In this document: positions 1-8,204 of the stretch, in pieces
Layout of the letters: every line of letters starts with the position of its first letter
How positions within the stretch are numbered: position 1 is the first letter of the stretch
Assembly: GCA_964528035.1 (NCBI GenBank)
Contig: CAZGQY010000062.1
Coordinates: 1 to 20,087 of the forward strand
DNA length: 20,087 nucleotides
Source: CAZGQY01 sp964528035
GTDB lineage: Bacteria; Pseudomonadota; Gammaproteobacteria; Methylococcales; UBA1147
Direction: 5' to 3'
The notes under the pieces: generated by a model
The model's database searches: none
What the model was told of the DNA's origin: nothing
The model's input: the letters and a program-made list of their open reading frames with translations, nothing else
Made by a program: the position numbers and the translations under genes

Positions 1-1
1 T

Positions 2-3000
2 GATACCGTTCAGGTGATTGTGACATCACCGTCCGGATCATCCGGCAGTGGTGAAGAGATTAATATTTCTCCTGTTGCGGAGGCTGGATATAGTCAAACA
101 ACTATTGATTTTGATGATAATCGTGTTGAGCTTATAACGCTTGACGGCAGTGGGTCTCAAGATTATGACGGTAATATTACAGATTACTCCTGGACAGATG
201 AAGCCGGAACAGTTTTATCAACGGAAATATCGCTAAGTATTTCATTAGGGCTTGGTACACACATTATTACACTCACTGTCAGCGACAACCTGGGTGCAAG
301 CGGTCGTGATACGGTAGCGATTACGATTAATGAATATTCGGCGGACGTATGTACGTCTCTGTCCACTGCAGGAGGTGGTGGGGCTGCCGCAGCTGTCGCT
401 ACCGCAGTGAACACTCATTTAGCCGCAGATTGGTCAGCCCTTGATAATCTGGCAGCCGGTCAGTGGTATGAGATTAAGGGATCCCAGTTATCGAAGGTAC
501 TACCTAGTCCTCTACCTAGTGGGAACAGCGGTTCACGATCAATAATGAGCGGCTGGAGTGGTGGTGCGTATGATATGGTTAACGATCGACTCATGGTATT
601 TGGTGGTGGCCATGCGGATTATTCAGGTAATGAAGTCTACGCATTTGATGTAAATACATTAGCGTGGAATCGCCTGAGTAACCCTTCATCTCCTTCAAAT
701 GCTTATCGATATCAGGACGGTACACCAACGTCTCGTCATACGTACGATTCACTAAAATACGTTCCTTCTTTGAATTCAATGTGCTCGTTTGGAGTGGGAT
801 CAAGATGGGAGGACGGCAGTCCTGGAAGCAAATCCGATTGTTTTAATGTTGGTACGGGTCGTTGGTATCAAATTCCTTCTGTACCGGGAAATTCGGGTCC
901 CGGACAAAAAACCGCATATGATCCAAACACCGGTCTGATATACCATCATGGTGGAAGTGCAAAAAATACAGGAATTAGTGTATTTGATCCCTCCGTAAAA
1001 AGGTGGATAGAAACTTATGATGGGCGTGATTTTATAGCTACTAATTCTACAGCTGCTTTCGATCCAAAGCGCAATAAGATGATCGTGATTGGTAGTGGTG
1101 TTTCTTTTGTGTGGGATTTTGCCGCTGGATCGTATGTAGCGGAACCCTTTAGTACATCGGGTGCAAACGACATAGTAAATGCTGCGGCACCCGGGCTTGT
1201 ATATGATCCGACGATCGATCGATTTGTAGCCTGGCATGGTGGTGGCAAGGTTTATACGCTGAATATGGACACTCGTAAATGGAGTCAGGTTTCATTGACG
1301 AACAGCGTCAGGCCTGGAGCTGCGCAAAGTGCCGGCACCTACGGACGTTTCCAGTATATTGTCTCCAAAAACCTTTATGTTGCTGTCAATGCAACCGATA
1401 AAAACGTGTTCTTTTTTAGACTAAAGGCCGGATCAGGCAGCGGAGGTGGTTCCGGCGGTGGAACTGAAATCTGTAGTCCTGGGAATAGCCCACCAACAGC
1501 CAATTCTGGTAGAGACATTCTAGTAACAGATACAGATGCTACAGGCTTTGAAAGCGTTTATTTGAATGCTTCGAACTCCAGTGATTCTGATGGGTCAATT
1601 ATCAGTTATAGCTGGACTGAAAATGGCAACTTGATTTCTACTGAAAAATCAGAACAGGTATTGCTGGATGTTGGCGAGCATTATTTGGTATTAACCGTTG
1701 TTGATGAGGATGGTGCAAGTAGTTCAGATACTTTGACTGTAACGGTAAAGGCTGCTGGTAGTGGTAGTGGCAATGCGATTCCGGTCGCGGTTATTTCTGT
1801 CGGCGATACGGCGCAAGTGGGCAATACTGTAGTTGCTTCGGGTGCAAAGAGTTCAGATGCGAATGGTAGCGGTTTAGGTTATAGCTGGCAGTTACAGGTT
1901 CCATCTGGCAGCGCCTCGTTGTTAACTAATAAAGATGACGTAACAGTCTCATTTATACCGGATATTGCAGGCAACTATCAGTTGAACCTGGTGGTTAATG
2001 ATGGAACGGATCCAAGTAAAGTCGCGAAAGCCACGATTCGGGTCACGGACGAGACCGTAGGTGAGGGTTTAACTGCCCTTTGGAAATTAGACGAACCTTC
2101 GGGTTCTGTGGCGACGGATAGTATTGGTAGTCACCATGGAAATTTGATGAATGGTGCGAAGTGGATACCAGATGCCGGTTATTACGGTGGTGCGCTGAAT
2201 TTTGATGGGTTGGACGACTATGTCGATCTGAAAAATATGGACGCCCCGAATGGAATCGGGTTGAGTATTAGTTTGTGGTACAACGCTGATACGTTTGAGA
2301 ATAATCCGGATGCCAGATTTATTTCAAAAGCGAAAGGTGTGCACGAGAGTGCTCATAATTGGATGTTAAGTACATACGAAGCAACATCGTTGCGTTTTAG
2401 ACTGAAGACTAATGGGCACACATCAGCGCTAGTGAGCCCTCCAGGAAATGTGTCAACCGGAAAATGGCAACATATTGCTGCGACTTACGACGGTCAATAT
2501 ATGAGGTTGTACAGATTCGGTGTGCAGATTGCCAGTTTGGCAAAAACAGGCAGTGTGGATCACGATTCTACTACGGGAGTTGCCCTTGGAGGTCAACCTG
2601 CTGGTACGGGGCAAAGAAACTTTGACGGCTCCCTGGACGATGTGCGAATTTACAACCGCGCTTTGACGGTTACTGAGATCCGTGCAATAGTCAATGGTCG
2701 ACCTCGTGTTGGTGAAAATCGCCCACCAGCAGCGAATGCCGGGTCGGATCGCAGTATTTTAGATCGGGATCGAAGCGGTGCCGAGGACGTGCTGTTGGAT
2801 GGTCGTGGGTCAGTAGATCCCGGTGGGACTCTTGTCCGCCATGAATGGATATTGCCAGATGGTGAGGTTGTTGTCGGAGAAACGATAACGGCACGGCTAG
2901 CAAGCGGGAAAAAGCATACCATCGAATTGGTGGTGACTGATAACGATGGTGCAACAGACCGTGATACGGTCATAATCGACGTTAAGAGCAGGAAAGTTCA

Positions 3001-3583
3001 TTCATTAGTGAGCCCCTCGCCAGGTTCAACGCTTAAAAAAGACAAGATTACATTCTCATGGGATGACTATGGAGACCAAAAGGAATCGTGGGTCTTACAA
3101 GTGGGTACAACTCGGGGTGGCAAACAGGTGTATACACGTTCTCTCGGTGGCGATGTGGCATCTCACACGGTCTATGGTTTGCCTGCAAATGGTAAAACTT
3201 TATATCTGAGACTGTTTTCACGCGAGACATCTACTTCACCGTGGGAATATACTGACGATACTTACAATACTAAGAAATTGAAAAAACCCGAGATCTATAG
3301 CCCAGCTCGGGGTTCCAGATTGAGGACAGCTGCAACTTTCCGGTGGAGGGCAAAAGGAAGGTCGGTGCGTCTTTGGAGGGTTTATGTAGGTAGTCGCAGG
3401 GGTAGCAGAAATATATTCCGTCGTACGCTCCGAGGATATAAGAAAAATGTTCGAGTGACACGGATACCTGCTAACGGTCGAGGGGTATGGGTTCGTCTCT
3501 GTTGGAAGACTTCTTCGACTTCTGCCTGGAAATGCCGCGACTATTATTACAAAGGACCCAGGAGGAGGAGAAGAAGAAGGTAA
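2..3583 (+). CDS. Large secreted PKD/kelch/LamG modular protein, 5' partial
   Basis: The frame is open at the left edge, where the first codons already read like the end of a PKD domain (DTVQVIV), so the true start lies upstream. Residues below count from the GTG at 14. PKD 1 is about 18-107. A six-bladed-looking kelch/galactose-oxidase-type propeller is about 150-472 (blade signature FGGGHADYSGNEVYAFD). A Gly/Ser linker is 473-483, PKD 2 about 490-580, PKD-like domain 3 about 588-680, LamG/concanavalin-like domain about 686-895 (GALNFDGLDDYVDL, DGSLDDVRIYNRAL), and PKD 4 about 902-992. Two tandem beta domains follow at 997-1085 and 1092-1181, then a poly-Arg end. Such modules are known to bind glycans or proteins outside the cell. 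No catalytic residue is evident, so adhesin, matrix or carbohydrate-binding roles are inference. The next gene is convergent, so the protein is not in an operon with it. Confidence 0.9.
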   Translation, partial: DTVQVIVTSPSGSSGSGEEINISPVAEAGYSQTTIDFDDNRVELITLDGSGSQDYDGNITDYSWTDEAGTVLSTEISLSISLGLGTHIITLTVSDNLGASGRDTVAITINEYSADVCTSLSTAGGGGAAAAVATAVNTHLAADWSALDNLAAGQWYEIKGSQLSKVLPSPLPSGNSGSRSIMSGWSGGAYDMVNDRLMVFGGGHADYSGNEVYAFDVNTLAWNRLSNPSSPSNAYRYQDGTPTSRHTYDSLKYVPSLNSMCSFGVGSRWEDGSPGSKSDCFNVGTGRWYQIPSVPGNSGPGQKTAYDPNTGLIYHHGGSAKNTGISVFDPSVKRWIETYDGRDFIATNSTAAFDPKRNKMIVIGSGVSFVWDFAAGSYVAEPFSTSGANDIVNAAAPGLVYDPTIDRFVAWHGGGKVYTLNMDTRKWSQVSLTNSVRPGAAQSAGTYGRFQYIVSKNLYVAVNATDKNVFFFRLKAGSGSGGGSGGGTEICSPGNSPPTANSGRDILVTDTDATGFESVYLNASNSSDSDGSIISYSWTENGNLISTEKSEQVLLDVGEHYLVLTVVDEDGASSSDTLTVTVKAAGSGSGNAIPVAVISVGDTAQVGNTVVASGAKSSDANGSGLGYSWQLQVPSGSASLLTNKDDVTVSFIPDIAGNYQLNLVVNDGTDPSKVAKATIRVTDETVGEGLTALWKLDEPSGSVATDSIGSHHGNLMNGAKWIPDAGYYGGALNFDGLDDYVDLKNMDAPNGIGLSISLWYNADTFENNPDARFISKAKGVHESAHNWMLSTYEATSLRFRLKTNGHTSALVSPPGNVSTGKWQHIAATYDGQYMRLYRFGVQIASLAKTGSVDHDSTTGVALGGQPAGTGQRNFDGSLDDVRIYNRALTVTEIRAIVNGRPRVGENRPPAANAGSDRSILDRDRSGAEDVLLDGRGSVDPGGTLVRHEWILPDGEVVVGETITARLASGKKHTIELVVTDNDGATDRDTVIIDVKSRKVHSLVSPSPGSTLKKDKITFSWDDYGDQKESWVLQVGTTRGGKQVYTRSLGGDVASHTVYGLPANGKTLYLRLFSRETSTSPWEYTDDTYNTKKLKKPEIYSPARGSRLRTAATFRWRAKGRSVRLWRVYVGSRRGSRNIFRRTLRGYKKNVRVTRIPANGRGVWVRLCWKTSSTSAWKCRDYYYKGPRRRRRRR
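3002..3556 (+). repeat. Tandem C-terminal beta domains, second copy arginine-rich
   Basis: Two consecutive copies of one domain end the protein. They share the pattern SP-x-x-GS-x-L, F-x-W, a VGT/VGS strand, LPANG or IPANG, LYLRL or VWVRL, and a Trp-x-Tyr/Cys-Arg close (STSPWEYTDDTY against STSAWKCRDYYY). From memory the type is common at the C-terminus of secreted bacterial proteins. The first copy has ordinary composition. The second is rich in arginine and has two cysteines (LCWKTSSTSAWKC) that the first lacks and that could form a disulfide. Confidence 0.75.
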
Positions 3584-3682
3584 GTAAAATTTTACTGAGA
3601 GACATAATCATAATTGCAGAGCCGCTTATGTAAATTTTTTGTATCGGGAGTTTTGCGCTTCGCATATTCGTTTTAATCTACA

Positions 3683-4852
3683 TTAGTCGTTCTTCAATCC
3701 AGACGTGGCTTGAATCATTTGCAGGCCAAGATTTCTTGCTAAAAAATCCAGCAAATAGGCTACAACTTTATCGTAATGTGGATTTGCCTGACCGTTGTAT
3801 TTGTTGGTTCGGCGAATAAGAAACGAATGGGGTAGTCTTTGGTTGCTAAGGTGAATTATTTCACCGCCGTTCGTGAGTGTTGTTTGTCGCTGATTGGGTT
3901 GTTCTGCGAATGTAATGAGCAGGCTGGGAGCGGAAATTCGGCCAACGTAGTTTTTTATCGCATAGGCCGATACTCTGGCATCCTCATAGGTCATTACTGC
4001 AAAAGTGGGTGCGCGTATTTGTTTTGCTGTTTGGTATAGTGGTTGAGGAAACGTGGGGAGTTTCTTGCTATTAATACTGTTTTCGGATTTAAGATGACCC
4101 TGTAGTAAGCGGTGTACCTGACACAGACCATTTGCGGAACGATATTTATATTTTATTGGGTTAACCAGCATCTTGGTATTTAGCTGCAAAGAACGTATTC
4201 CTGGTAGACAGGCAAGGCCATATAGGGTATCAAAAAAACGCAGACGAACGGCGGGGGAAAACAGCAGTAGGGCTTTTATCTCTGGATGTTTTATCGCTGC
4301 ATCTATAGCTAGTGTACCCCCTAAAGAAAAACCCCCAACAATAACGTTTTTCCCGACCAAAGCCGCTATATTCAGTCCAATTTCAACCTCGGTGCGCCAT
4401 TGTTCAGCGGTTATCTCAAGCATATCGCGCGTTTTAGTGCCGTGCCCTGGGAGTAACACAGTAAGCACATTGAAGCCCATGTCATGAAGCGTCTCAGCAA
4501 GATCCGCCATATAAAAGGGTGAGTCATTAAGTCCGTGAATCAGTAATATAGAATATAGGCTTTGGTTGTGGTGAAATAAGGCAAAAGGACTGCTGGGTAC
4601 TCGGTAACCTCCGCTTTTACGGATTATTTCTGCTCGTTTTTCCAGTTTATATAAATGAAAACTGCACCGTCCGGAAGCCATACGGTCTGATGCTGACGGG
4701 TTTAATGAGTGGATAGGGCATTCCTGGCCGGATTGTTCTAAGGGGGTGGCGGTTGCAGCGAGACTTAAAGCAATTATCAGAACGAATAGCTGGACTGACT
4801 TATGCACTAAGCATGGTATGGCCGTGTCGAACTGCTTTTTATTTCGCATCAT
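3683..4852 (-). CDS. Exported alpha/beta hydrolase (carboxylesterase/lipase-like)
   Basis: A 389-residue serine hydrolase. The nucleophile elbow is GGFSLGG with Ser176. An oxyanion-hole-type HGLNDSPF lies at 106-113, and the motif LLPGHG at 133-138 is typical of monoglyceride-lipase/carboxylesterase relatives. Likely partners in the triad are Asp291 (YEDARVS) and His342 (LPHSF); these are assigned from position and motif, not proven. The N-terminus has basic residues, a hydrophobic stretch (about 18-33) and a small-residue site near ATATP, so a Sec signal peptide and periplasmic or secreted location are likely. Cys45 and Cys63 could pair after export. The start is one of two adjacent ATG codons, with no strong Shine-Dalgarno. 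It is convergent with the PKD protein and divergent from the glycosyltransferase. The substrate is unknown; deacylation of a lipid or glycan is possible. Confidence 0.8.
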   Translation of the reverse strand: MMRNKKQFDTAIPCLVHKSVQLFVLIIALSLAATATPLEQSGQECPIHSLNPSASDRMASGRCSFHLYKLEKRAEIIRKSGGYRVPSSPFALFHHNQSLYSILLIHGLNDSPFYMADLAETLHDMGFNVLTVLLPGHGTKTRDMLEITAEQWRTEVEIGLNIAALVGKNVIVGGFSLGGTLAIDAAIKHPEIKALLLFSPAVRLRFFDTLYGLACLPGIRSLQLNTKMLVNPIKYKYRSANGLCQVHRLLQGHLKSENSINSKKLPTFPQPLYQTAKQIRAPTFAVMTYEDARVSAYAIKNYVGRISAPSLLITFAEQPNQRQTTLTNGGEIIHLSNQRLPHSFLIRRTNKYNGQANPHYDKVVAYLLDFLARNLGLQMIQATSGLKND

Positions 4853-4946
4853 GCATTGTAGTGATTGGGTGGACGAGTACGCTTTGTCTATAGAATACTA
4901 TGCGAATTTGAAATGATAATATTGTTTTATGTGTTTATTATTTTTT

Positions 4947-4951
4947 AAGGA
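4947..4951 (+). promoter_or_regulatory. Shine-Dalgarno for the TTG-started glycosyltransferase
   Basis: AAGGA lies 8 nt before the TTG at 4960. No in-frame ATG near the N-terminus would keep the conserved RIALISDAWHPQ strand, so this site supports the TTG start. Confidence 0.65.
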
Positions 4952-4959
4952 CAAGCGTT

Positions 4960-5964
4960 TTGAGGATTGCCCTGATTAGTGATGCCTGGCATCCGCAAAT
5001 AAATGGTGTAGTAACAACTTTGGTTGAAACTTGTGAAGCTCTCAGAAGTCTTGGGCATACAGTGAAGTTGATCGATCCGGGCTTGTTTCGTACCACATCT
5101 TGTCCAGGTTATCCGGATGTGCGCCTGGCATTCCTTTGTGGTCCCTGGTTGCGACCTATAATTCAGGATTTTGTACCTGATGCAATTCATATTGCCACAG
5201 AAGGTCCTGTTGGTTACGCCGCGCGGCGTTATTGTCTTTATAAAGGCTATAGTTATACGACATCGTTACACAGTCGTTACCCGGAATATCTGAAATTAAG
5301 AGTCGGTTTCCCATTGTGGCTGAGTCATGTGTATATGTATTGGTTTCATAGCCAGAGTCGCCGTATCATGCTGGCCACAGATTCAATGCATCGGGAGTTG
5401 TCGGCAAAAGGTTATCAACGCATTGTTCGGTGGTCGCGTGGAGTTGACACTGAGCTATTTCGACCGAGGGCTAAATCTTTTATTCAGGATCGGCGACCCA
5501 TATTTATGTATACCGGACGGGTCGCTGTTGAAAAGAATATCGAGTCTTTCCTGGATTTAAAATTACCGGGTACTAAATATATCATTGGTGATGGTCCGCA
5601 ACGAGAAGCGCTGATGGGTGCATATCCGGATGTACGATTTGTCGGGTACCAGCAAGGCGAACAACTGGCTCGTTATATGGCAGCGGCAGATGTATTTTTA
5701 TTTCCCAGTAAAACCGATACATTTGGATTAGTGATGCTGGAAGCATTGGCATGTGGTGTGCCGGTTGCAGCGTATCCTGTAGTGGGTCCAGTCGATGTCA
5801 TTACAGATACTCGAGTGGGGACTCTGGATTGGGATCTGCGTGCTGCAGCATTAAACTGTTTAAGGCTGGATTCAAATGATTGTCGACAGTACGCGTTGGG
5901 ATACTCCTGGCAAAAATCGGCCAGTCAATTTATCGGAAATTTGGTACCTAAAATTGCGGGTTGA
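4960..5964 (+). CDS. GT4-family glycosyltransferase (mannosyltransferase-like)
   Basis: A 334-residue GT-B fold retaining glycosyltransferase. The N-terminal domain opens with RIALISDAWHPQINGVVTTL, the acceptor-side glycine loop seen in the MgtA/SQD2-type branch of GT4. It continues with HIATEGPVGYAAR and TSLHSRYPEY. The nucleotide-sugar half has SRGVDTELFRP, YTGRVAVEKN and IGDGPQR. The donor-binding segment is TDTFGLVMLEALACGVPVAAYPVVGPVD, where the first acidic residue of the EX7E motif is Asp instead of Glu. It starts at TTG with a good ribosome binding site. In this branch donors are usually GDP-mannose or another NDP-hexose and acceptors are often glycolipids; which applies here is not visible. 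No signal peptide or membrane segment is seen, so it acts in the cytoplasm or at the inner membrane face. The next gene is convergent. Confidence 0.87.
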   Translation: MRIALISDAWHPQINGVVTTLVETCEALRSLGHTVKLIDPGLFRTTSCPGYPDVRLAFLCGPWLRPIIQDFVPDAIHIATEGPVGYAARRYCLYKGYSYTTSLHSRYPEYLKLRVGFPLWLSHVYMYWFHSQSRRIMLATDSMHRELSAKGYQRIVRWSRGVDTELFRPRAKSFIQDRRPIFMYTGRVAVEKNIESFLDLKLPGTKYIIGDGPQREALMGAYPDVRFVGYQQGEQLARYMAAADVFLFPSKTDTFGLVMLEALACGVPVAAYPVVGPVDVITDTRVGTLDWDLRAAALNCLRLDSNDCRQYALGYSWQKSASQFIGNLVPKIAG

Positions 5965-6103
5965 ATCAGTAAATTTCTTCCAGCAGTTTATTCGAGAGTC
6001 GAAGTCGTCGCAAGGGAATTGATATTGAATCTATTTAGTCGTTTAACAGGGCGAATAGTGGTAATTTTGGTCAGATTATTGAAGAATAGATATATGAAGG
6101 AAT

Positions 6104-7063
6104 TTAGCTATATGTTATTTGTTTAAGTGCCATAATTCCTCTTAATGATTTGGAGGGAGTATTGGTGATATTAGAATAAGCTTTTTGAACTGCACCAAAT
6201 CCTCTAAAAAAACGTTCAACAGATTCGATCATAGATCCTTCAAAATCAAAAGTTTTTGTTACAGTTGATGCAAACTTAATTGCTTCCCACATACATAAGC
6301 TCGTGGCGCCACTATTTCGTAATCGGGGGTCAGCGCCTCCCATCAAATAATAAGCTGAATTATTGTCCCAAATAATATAAACACCAGCATGGTTATTACC
6401 TTGCGGATCTTGTGCAATAAAGAATTTGCTCTGCATTCTTTGTATAGTCATATTGTTTATTTTTCTAACGAATGCGTCTGAATAAGGTGTTTTAATTCCT
6501 TGTCGCTGAAAAGTCATTTTGTTCAATAATAGAAATTCTTCAATATCTAAATCGGTTCTGACTTTAAGATTGAATCTGGTTGTTGCTTTTCTTATTTCTC
6601 GGCGAATATTTTCCAGGGTATTTATCCAAAGCTTATCTGAATTTGTCAAATCTTCAATGACATAGGTATATCGTGTGGTTTGCTGAAAACCTTGCCAATA
6701 AAAAGGAAGCCAATTTGACATTGAGTAATGCCAGTTTTGAGAGAAATGGCTGTACTGAGGTAATTTGTCGATTAAATTCGACATTAGCTTTTTTTGTTGA
6801 GCTAAACATTTACTGTATCTAGCTTTAGATGGTCTAATCCAGGGGCCAAGCGTTTTTGTTAATGGGGGATGTGCCAGGAGAGTATATCCAAAGCGATTCC
6901 GCATACAATAAGGCATAGAAGCGTGAACTTCTCCATTTTTTTCGACTAAACAAACACCCCAGTCTTTATTTTCGCAAACAGTATCTAACCACCAGGCCTG
7001 ACTAAATAAAGGTACAGAACTTTCATTTGCACATAGTTCTCTATATTTTTCTAATGCACTCAT
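6104..7063 (-). CDS. FemAB/GNAT-like acyltransferase of a polysaccharide locus
   Basis: A 319-residue soluble protein of the FemAB/BioF2-like GNAT superfamily. Recognisable parts are an N-terminal PLFSQAWWLDTV, a central basic helix NIRREIRKATTRF, the core strand segment GVYIIWDNNSAYYLMGGADPR, and the C-terminal FDFEGSMIESVERFFRGFGA. That last motif is typical of acyltransferases found in O-antigen and exopolysaccharide clusters. Related proteins transfer acetyl, other acyl or aminoacyl groups to an amino sugar or peptide; the real donor and acceptor cannot be read from sequence. It is the last gene of a minus-strand series behind the flippase and sulfotransferase, 65 bp after the latter, and is probably co-transcribed. 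Base composition is AT-rich compared with ppc and oad. The start ATG has no clear Shine-Dalgarno. Confidence 0.75.
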   Translation of the reverse strand: MSALEKYRELCANESSVPLFSQAWWLDTVCENKDWGVCLVEKNGEVHASMPYCMRNRFGYTLLAHPPLTKTLGPWIRPSKARYSKCLAQQKKLMSNLIDKLPQYSHFSQNWHYSMSNWLPFYWQGFQQTTRYTYVIEDLTNSDKLWINTLENIRREIRKATTRFNLKVRTDLDIEEFLLLNKMTFQRQGIKTPYSDAFVRKINNMTIQRMQSKFFIAQDPQGNNHAGVYIIWDNNSAYYLMGGADPRLRNSGATSLCMWEAIKFASTVTKTFDFEGSMIESVERFFRGFGAVQKAYSNITNTPSKSLRGIMALKQITYS

Positions 7064-7128
7064 TATTTCGGTTTATATGAAATAAAAAAGACGTTGAATG
7101 TATTATTTAAGATAAACAATACATAGCT

Positions 7129-8139
7129 TTAGTTCGTATAATCTAGCCAATTCATGGTCTCAATTTTGTTTTTCAATGAAAGAATTATTTCTTCTCTAAA
7201 TGAATATTTTTCTTCGATAATTATTGATGGCTTCTGTTCTGAGTTGTTTAAATTAATGTCTTTTCCTATAAAATTGTGTATTGACTCCATAACACCACTA
7301 TAATTATCAAAGTTCTCATAATGCAAAATTAATAAATTTTCACTTGAAAACAGTCTTATATCATTATTTATCTGTTTTTCAATAGAAAATATTTGCTCAA
7401 CGACCTGTTCAATGGGACCTAATGTTTTTAGTTTTTCATAGTTGAACGGCATCAATGACCACCAATCCACAATATTATGATTAATCTTTTCTCTTGCTAT
7501 TAATATAGATTGTGAAACATAGATTGGATTTCGTTTTATCCAAATAAATTTTGCTTCTGGAAATAATTTTGACAACATTCTCATTCGTAGAGCTGCATTC
7601 AAATTTTTAAATGCTATTGGTTTATCATAATAGTTGGTGATAGCGGTGATTTCCTGTTTTATTTGGGTAGAAGATTTATTATCAAGAAAATTTTCGTCTA
7701 CATAGTGACGATCAGTTGGTAACCATCGATACCAGAACGAACCACATTCGTTAGGAGCATGATAGCCTCCGATAGTAGTGTCTCCATGAATTGATATAAA
7801 ATTATTATGATTATTTTTTTTATAGATGATATTACTTAGCCAAATACCAAAAAATATATTTCTGTATAGCTTAGCTGCTAAATTACTGATATATGTAATA
7901 TCCAGATGATTGGTTAACATTTGATATAGAATAGTGGAGCCAGTTCTTGGGGCTCCAATTATAAATATAGGCTGGTGTTTTAGAGGTTGGCTGGAATATT
8001 TATTTATATATCGATGTTCCCAGTATTTTATAAACGGCGATATTAATAGTAGTAATTTATCTAATAGCCATATAAAAATCCCTTTTGCATTAATATTTCT
8101 ATTTGCACGAAGTTTTGAGGCAATAAAATATTTAATCAT
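7129..8139 (-). CDS. PAPS-dependent sulfotransferase family protein
   Basis: A 336-residue protein with the two hallmarks of the sulfotransferase family. The 5'-phosphosulfate loop is IGAPRTGSTILYQML (loop at 62-69). The 3'-phosphate motif is FIWIKRNPIYVSQS, with Arg203 and Ser209/Ser211. The family moves sulfuryl from PAPS to a hydroxyl or amine of a sugar, lipid or small molecule. The hydrophobic N-terminus (about 20-40) may peripherally anchor it to the inner membrane. It lies between the flippase (65 bp upstream) and the acyltransferase (65 bp downstream) on the same strand, so a glycan or its lipid-linked precursor is the likely acceptor by inference. An AGTAGG-like ribosome binding site precedes the ATG by about 5 nt. 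Coding DNA is very AT-rich, with many AAT/ATT codons, consistent with horizontal acquisition. Confidence 0.82.
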   Translation of the reverse strand: MIKYFIASKLRANRNINAKGIFIWLLDKLLLLISPFIKYWEHRYINKYSSQPLKHQPIFIIGAPRTGSTILYQMLTNHLDITYISNLAAKLYRNIFFGIWLSNIIYKKNNHNNFISIHGDTTIGGYHAPNECGSFWYRWLPTDRHYVDENFLDNKSSTQIKQEITAITNYYDKPIAFKNLNAALRMRMLSKLFPEAKFIWIKRNPIYVSQSILIAREKINHNIVDWWSLMPFNYEKLKTLGPIEQVVEQIFSIEKQINNDIRLFSSENLLILHYENFDNYSGVMESIHNFIGKDINLNNSEQKPSIIIEEKYSFREEIILSLKNKIETMNWLDYTN

Positions 8140-8204
8140 ATTAACCTACTGTTGCATTCATTGGAAATGCTATCTATATAAATATAGTGAAATAAAGTAT
8201 ATTT

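Noticed and set aside
3583..3596. 14-bp palindrome AGTAAAATTTTACT at the end of the PKD protein gene
   Set aside because: It is AT-only in the core, has no T-tail and no GC stem, so it is a poor terminator and could be chance.
3653..3664. Small hairpin TGCG-CTT-CGCA between the convergent PKD and hydrolase genes
   Set aside because: A four-base stem is too short to support a terminator call.
4173..4487. Plus-strand frame of 104 codons inside the hydrolase gene
   Set aside because: It is a shadow of the minus-strand hydrolase, whose GxSxG and HG motifs fix the coding frame.
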